Positions 57,641 to 64,000 of a stretch of DNA of 64,000 bases are shown here, piece after piece. The stretch comes from Microthyrium microscopicum (taxonomy: Eukaryota; Ascomycota; Dothideomycetes; Microthyriales; Microthyriaceae). The number at the start of each line of letters is the position of its first letter. Position 1 is the first letter of the stretch. Under the pieces are notes generated by a model. It ran no database searches and was not told the origin of the DNA. It saw only the letters and a program-made list of their open reading frames with translations. The position numbers and the translations under genes are program-made. The stretch spans positions 615,340-679,339 of the forward strand of contig MU004243.1 of the NCBI GenBank assembly GCA_010405405.1. The letters run 5' to 3'.

Positions 57641-57995
57641 AGTTTAACTATTCCTTTAGCTATTTTAGCTATTTTATTAGTTTAACTATTATTAAAACTT
57701 TTTCTTTAGCTATTTTAGTTACCTTCCTAGTATAACTATTATTAAAATTATTTCTTTAGCCCATTTAGTTAAACTAATGGTTTAACTATTATTAAAACTC
57801 TTTTTTTTATTAGAACTTCTAATTTAACTATTCCTTTAGCTATTTTAGCTATTCTATCAATTTAACTGTCGTTAAAACTTTTTCTTTAGCTATTTTAGTT
57901 ACCTTTTTAATATAACTATTATTAAAATTATTTCTTTAGCCTATTTAGTTAAACTAATAGTTTAACTATTATTAAAACTCTTTTTTTTATTAGAA
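57641..57995. repeat. 180-bp tandem duplication differing only by transitions
   Basis: Period is exactly 180 bp: 57661-57820 aligns base for base with 57841-58000 up to about 57,995. I count about 11-12 differences, all C/T or A/G. The second copy is partly less mutated (ctgtcgtta versus ctattatta) and elsewhere more (acctttttaa versus accttcctag), so both copies were hit independently. No insertion, deletion or transversion appears in the aligned core. Confidence 0.9.
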
Positions 57996-60900
57996 TTTTA
58001 ATAAAAGCGTTTATTTATTTATTATATTAATATATCTAACGATACTAAGTCTTCTCTAGTTTTACTAGCACAATTTAGAAAATTAAAAATACTAAAAAAA
58101 AGGGAATAAGTTTTACAATATTACTTTTATTAAGTAGAATTAGGCTTAGATTTTTAGGAACTAGTTATACTAAATTAGCGTAGTATAAGCTACTATAGTA
58201 ACTAGTATTACTAATAGTCTTAAATCTATAGAAATTTAAGTTATACCTACTACTCTTTTATACCTAATATTCTAGTCTTACTAATATATTTTAGTAGTTC
58301 TACTACTTTACTCTTTATCTTAAGTTATATAAAATAAACCCTCTAATAATAGAGGTAAAGCTAGGAAAGCTAATCTTTTCTTTTACGATTTACTATTCTA
58401 CTAATTTATCTATAAAAAGAATTAACTAGTTTTACTATACTTATATATATTAGTAGCTATAGCGATTTTTAATTACGTTTCCCTTTTATAAAGAAACGTA
58501 AATATAGCTAAGAAGATAACACTTTCTTAGTACTACTAGGTTAGTTACTATTAAATCTATAGTTTACCTTCCCTATCTTTTATAATATCTCTTATAGCCT
58601 AAACTAGTTCTTAATAAAATTATATTATAAGATTTACTTATTCTTTAAATAAGTCTAATATATATTCTACTCTAAATATATTAATAATATAATAAGATAC
58701 CTATAGGTAAATATAGTTATACTATTTATTAATAGTAATTTAATTAGTAAGAGTATTTACTCTAGGTTTATATTTAAACACTATATAATTTATACTAAAG
58801 AATAGAAAATCTTTATATAGCTACTATAAAGAATAGTAAGCTAATTACTAGTTAGTATAGAAAAAAGAAAAAGAATTACTAGTTCTTATAATATATAAAC
58901 TATAGTGCTATATTTACCTTAGCTTATTCTTCTATAATATTTTATAGCTTAGTAAAAGATATAAATAGCTTTTAGTAAAGTTAGTTTTATTAGTAATAGT
59001 AATACTTATTCCTAATTATACTAGACTTACCTTATAAGAAGAAAATAAACTAAACTTAAACTACTATTCTTATATAATAAATTAACTAGTATTACTAATA
59101 ATAAGTAATTAAATCTAACCTTTAAATATTAATTAATATAAATATATTAAGCTTATATACTTTATAACTTATAAAGATTAATAAATAGACTAAGAGGAGT
59201 ACTAAGAGCTTTCTCCTTATTTATTTAGTGTAACTAAGTATATAGATTTAAGATAACATATTTACTAATATCCTTATAACTAGCGAGCCCTATAGCTTTA
59301 CTATAAGCAAGCTATATTTTAAGTAAAGCCTTCTAAAAACGTTAAGTAAATATATCTTTCTAAACAATATAGCTAATAATCTACCTTATAATTACAACTA
59401 TAAAGTAAAGCAAAATATATATAGTAGGTATTAAGAAAAAGAAGTAGTATAAATAAGTTAAACTATAAATCTATTAGCTATTATTAATAAAAAAGAAAGA
59501 AAAAATAAGAATATATAATTCGTAAATATATAGGTAAGTCTACCTAGTATTATAAATATTAAGTAGGCTACTATTATAATAAAAGTATAGAATAAAAGAA
59601 CTATAAACTATTAATAGTTAGATTAGTAAAAAAGCTAAGAAAGACTAGTTCTACTATATTAAAGTTACTTTTCGCAATTATCTTAGTTAAGCTATAAAGC
59701 TTCTAATATTAGTTAGTAATAGATAAATATTATTAAATAGAACTATCTAGTAAACTATAAAGCTTAGTAATATATACGTAAATAGGCTTTATTTACTACT
59801 AATCTTACTAATTTTAATATATATTATTAAGATTTATAAAACTTAAAGCTTTAATTTAAAGTTATATTAGCAATATAAGGTTAGGTTATATTATAACTAA
59901 TTATATATTATTAACTTATTAAAAAAGCTAAGATATATTAATAGATTTATTACTAAAATATTTTTAATATTAACTTAGTATAGTAATAGCTAAATTAACT
60001 ATATTATATAAAGCAAAAGGTTTACTTACCCTATAAAGCTAATATTAGTTATTTAATATATTAATAGTATTAATAATTATCTACTATAGAATTAATACTT
60101 ATATAGTTAATAAAGAAAGAAAGTCTTTTACCTTAGTTATAGAAAAGTAGAATTTAGAAATAAGATACTAAGAATACTAGTAGAGTACTTAAATACTTAA
60201 GAATATACCTTAAAAGCTCTTTATTTAAAACTAGTATAGGTTATCTATTAATTCTTACTAATAAGCTTAGAAGAACTATAATAAAGTAAGTAAGCTACTA
60301 CTAACTATTAAATACTAGACTTAAAGCTAAGTAAAAATAATTACTTATTACTCTTTTAGCTTAGTCTAATTAGAGATTAGCTAACCTACTATTAAGCTTA
60401 TTAAGAATCTATATAGTAATCTACCTAATTACTTTATACTTACTTAAGTTTATAATATAAGCTACTTTACTTACTAGTAATATAATTAAATCCTACTTAT
60501 ACTCTACTAGCTTACTTACTTAGTATTATTTATAAGTAGAGTTATAAGTTACTCTTTTATTTACTATAAAAAGTCCTAATAATTAGCTTAGCAAAGCTAG
60601 TAACTATAAGTTTATTATAATTAATACCTAGTAATATTACTTAATATTTTTGATACTATAGTTACTAGTCTCTTAGTCTCTATATAACTAGCGCTAGAAA
60701 TAAAGCTTTTATTAATAGCGTATTTTACTAGTTTTTTTATAGCTTTTTATTAATAATAGTTAGCACCTTATAGTATATAATTTTATATATAGGAACTTTA
60801 ACTAACTTTAAGCAATTTTAAGAAAGTAAAATAAGTTAAAAAACTAAAAAGATAATAAAGTTTAAGAAAATTATCTATAATTCTAGCTATTACGCTATAA

Positions 60901-63900
60901 ATTCTTTTTACTCTTAAATTACTTTATACTCTTATTCTATTAGTTTTTACCCTAGTTTTTAAAAGATTATTACGTATTTCTTAATATATAAGACTTAAAT
61001 AAGTTATATCTTACTACTAGCCTTATACTTAGTTATTAGTCTTTATTACTCTTAAGTATATCTTATTAATAATTAAGAATATAAAGTCCTCTTATATAGG
61101 TATTATCTTATTATATTATTAGTAAAAGTTATTATTATCTAAATAGATTAAATAGTATAAGCACTATAAGCATAATCTTAATTATAATAACTATATAGTA
61201 ATCTAAGTTATAATTACGAACTTAAGAACTTCTAGTAAATAAAGTCTAAATAATTATTATTATTAATAAGATATTATATAATTATTAAGTTTCTAAAGTC
61301 TAAAGACTATTTACTCTATTTATAGATCTTACTTAAGAGCTAGCATTTTTCTTTATAGAAATACTAGTAGCCTCCTTAATAAAAGGAGTAACTACTATAG
61401 TCTTTTCTAATATTTTTAATCTCTTATATATTAAGTTAAAAGTTAGTATTAAAGATAGTCTATAACTAAGTTCTAAGATTAGCTATAATTCCCTACTAAA
61501 ACTAATAAGTATATATTAATAGCTTACTTTTACTAATCTTTAGTTAGTTAAAAGTATTAAACGATATAAAGAGATAGCTAGTTTTAATCTACGTTATATA
61601 TATCTATTTATAGAATAGAGTAGGAATATAGAGCTATAGCTTAGCTTAGTTAAAAAAGAAATTAAATAGCTTTATTTTTACTATACTAATATTAGTATAA
61701 AGCTTTATTATAAATTTATATAATTTACCTCTTTCTTAAAATATTTTTCTAAAGTCTATTATAATCTCTATTTCCTCTTTATCTTTAAAAATTAATTAGA
61801 AATGCTAAAGTTCTAGTTAGAGAACTTCTTTAATTTATAATAGATACTAAAATATAATTACGTAAATTAAGGATATTATAAGTTACTATCTAGCACTACT
61901 CTATATTCTTTCTAACTAAATTATACTTAGATTAATCTTTAACTAAGTAGTTAAAGTTATTTCTACGTTTTTTTAGAATAGTTAAAAAAGAATATTTAAC
62001 GTAATAGTTTAGGTTAACTATAGATTTTCACCTTATTAAGCTTATATTACTTAGTTAGTCTAGGTATATTAATATAATATTAGGATATTACCTTTCTTTG
62101 CTAAAGACTTTTTATATATTAGGATACTTTATTAGAATATACTAAATTTCTAATTTATTTATTAGCTACTTTAAGATAATAAGGGCTACTTCCCTAGTCT
62201 TATAGATATATATATAAGTATAATATTATAACTTATATTTTTTAAGCATAGCTATAACTTAAGCCTCTAACTTATTATAAGTATATAGTATCTAGTCCTT
62301 TATTATTAGCTTTATAGGCTTTTATAATCTAAGTAATAATTAAATCTAGAGTATTCTTCTATAGCTTATTAATAGTATAAGTTATATTAGGAAAGAATTT
62401 CTATAGAAATTTACTATATTTTTAAATTTATCTTTAAATATTAGCAACGATACTATAGTATTTAGTTATATTTACTCTTTATAACTAGCTAGAGTCAATT
62501 TTACTTATATATCTTATATATATAATCCTACTATATTAAGACTTTTAAGTAACTATTAAGAAAGCTATAGAATAACTATTATTAATATATTTAAATTTAT
62601 ATTAAAATAAGCTAAAGTAGCAATTTAATAATTTTCTATAAGTTTATTAGTAAGTTCTTCTTTAAGCTTGTTATTAGCTAAAGTAGTATTAATATTACTA
62701 ACGTTTCTTATAGTTTTAGGAGTTAAAATAAAGTATAGCTCCTAGAATCTATAATTATAGAAAAGTAATAATAGTTATAGGCAATAAAATTAATAAGTAA
62801 CCTCTTTATATAAACCTAATTAGCTAGTTAGGCTAATTATACTTAATAAATATAATAACCTACTATATTATTAATAATACTTATCTATAATCTAAGTTAA
62901 TATAGCTCTAAAAAAAGCTTAATAAGTAAAGTAAAAGTTATCCTAAGTCTCTAGTCTATAAGATACTCTTTTACTAGTAATACTACTATATTAGTCTTAA
63001 AATAACTAATATATTATACTACTCTATAACGCTACTAAAAAATTTATTTAATTATTATATTGTATAATATAAGAGATAGTAAACTATAATTAAATATAGA
63101 TATTATTTAGCTTACTACTTTAATTAAGACTAATAGTATTCTCTATAGGCTAAGTAAAAAAATTAAAGTTAAATATCTAGACCTACCTAACGCTAATATA
63201 CTTTAAATTACTTTATAACGTATAAAAAAGTTTTAATACTACTATTAGCTACTACTACTAGAAGTTAATAATATTAGAGAGTAGTAGTCTACTAAAGTTA
63301 TTAAAGATATAAAGGAAACTTTATAATTAAACTAACTTTAATACTGCTCTAATACTACTTTAAGTACTTATATTTAGATCTATTAATATAATTATTATAA
63401 AATTAATATAAATATTAAGTATATACCCTCTCTAAATATAGACTTATTACTATTAATTTAACGTTAAATCTAAGCTATAGTATAATTATCTATAGCTTAT
63501 AGCTTAACTAAGAATCTATATACTACCCTTAAAAATATACTTAGTCTTAATTTTAGTTTATAAGAATAATTATTAGTATTATTAGCTATATTAATATACC
63601 TAGCTACTTTAAAGCGCTTAAGATCTAGTAAGGTAAACCTAATTATAATTACTAGATAAACTATATCTTATAATATTACTAATATTTATTAGCTAATTAA
63701 TAAAGTAAGCTTTACTAATAATATATTACGTCTTTTCTAGGAATAAGAGATTTTAGATAGGATAAAAGTTAAAAATATAGTTATTCCTATTAAGTAATAG
63801 AGTAAGCTTTATAAAGAAATATAATTAAAGTCCTAATCTATACTTAAAAAGCCCTTTTCTAAGTTTATAGTTAGTAATTACTAATAAATATTCTATTTAT

Positions 63901-64000
63901 TAGCTAATATTATATTTAAACCTAGCTTATTATAGAAATATTCTAGATATATCTATCTAAAGAGTTATTCTAGGCATTATTTAGTAAAGAAACCTTAACT

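Larger units (their letters stand above)
53500..64000. repeat. AT-rich, RIP-degraded repeat island, continues beyond the window
   Basis: From about 53,500 composition changes within a few tens of bases. A 60-base line at 54,001 holds 13 G/C. CpA and TpG are almost absent while TpA dominates and CpG persists, which is the footprint of repeat-induced point mutation acting on CpA. No frame exceeds about 75 codons over 10.5 kb and stops TAA/TAG are everywhere. I recognise no domain, terminal repeat or transposon end, so the original element type is unknown; one or more retrotransposons is the usual source. Two internal tandem repeats are listed separately. It contains no gene I can support. A centromeric or subtelomeric location is possible but not shown. 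Confidence 0.9.

Noticed and set aside
1-64000. CRISPR arrays, bacterial-type operons, ribosome binding sites and rho-independent terminators
   Set aside because: The window is fungal nuclear DNA; no spacer-repeat pattern was seen and these categories do not apply.

Overview
The window is nuclear DNA from a filamentous ascomycete (Pezizomycotina). Signs are short GT..AG introns (mostly 44-70 nt), fungal-only families (PalH, DUF3425 bZIP, DUF7136, a subgroup-C-like LysM/GH18 chitinase, an ApsB/Mto1 organiser, Zn2Cys6 regulator) and a terminal AT-rich block with the signature of repeat-induced point mutation (RIP). Several proteins look Leotiomycete-like to me, but that is impression, not a computed placement. 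Exon joins were built by hand from splice motifs, reading phase and family conservation. No database was searched.

Layout. 1-138 is the 3' end of a 1-Cys peroxiredoxin. 2,810-6,205 (+) is an intronless kelch/BTB protein of Ral2 type. 7,296-7,901 (-) is a possible orphan gene among short tandem repeats. 9,160-10,321 (-) is a secreted alpha/beta hydrolase. 11,025-13,293 (-) is a ubiquitin-like-domain protein with a four-cysteine module. 13,813-16,142 (-) is the sorting nexin Mvp1 and 16,604-18,938 (-) the pH sensor PalH/Rim21. 20,433-21,808 (+) is a feruloyl-esterase-fold protein that lacks its nucleophilic serine and ends in KDEL. 21,989-22,488 (-) is a small membrane protein, 23,334-24,460 (+) a bZIP factor, 24,618-28,492 (-) an 11-exon oligopeptide transporter, 29,091-31,098 (-) an MFS transporter divergent from a Zn2Cys6 regulator at 31,797-34,183 (+), and 35,404-37,806 (+) a secreted lactonase-type propeller with a low-complexity insert.

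39,599-47,852 (+) is a chitin-oriented stretch: a 63-residue single-LysM secreted protein, a DUF7136 GPI-type surface protein, and a large LysM-CBM18-GH18 chitinase gene broken by an in-frame TAA just before the catalytic domain and by a frameshift near the end. A MITE-like element with TA target sites follows. 48,748-53,133 (-) is an ApsB/Mto1-type microtubule organiser. From about 53,500 to the window end the DNA becomes gene-free, extremely AT-rich and almost without CpA/TpG: a RIP-degraded repeat island.

Most interesting signals: (1) related hairpin-forming elements inside the oversized introns of the oligopeptide transporter, resembling introner-like elements; (2) a Ser-to-Gly pseudoenzyme with signal peptide and KDEL; (3) a chitinase gene whose premature stop leaves a secreted chitin-binding-only product beside a LysM effector gene; (4) a 180-bp tandem duplication in the RIP island whose copies differ only by transitions.
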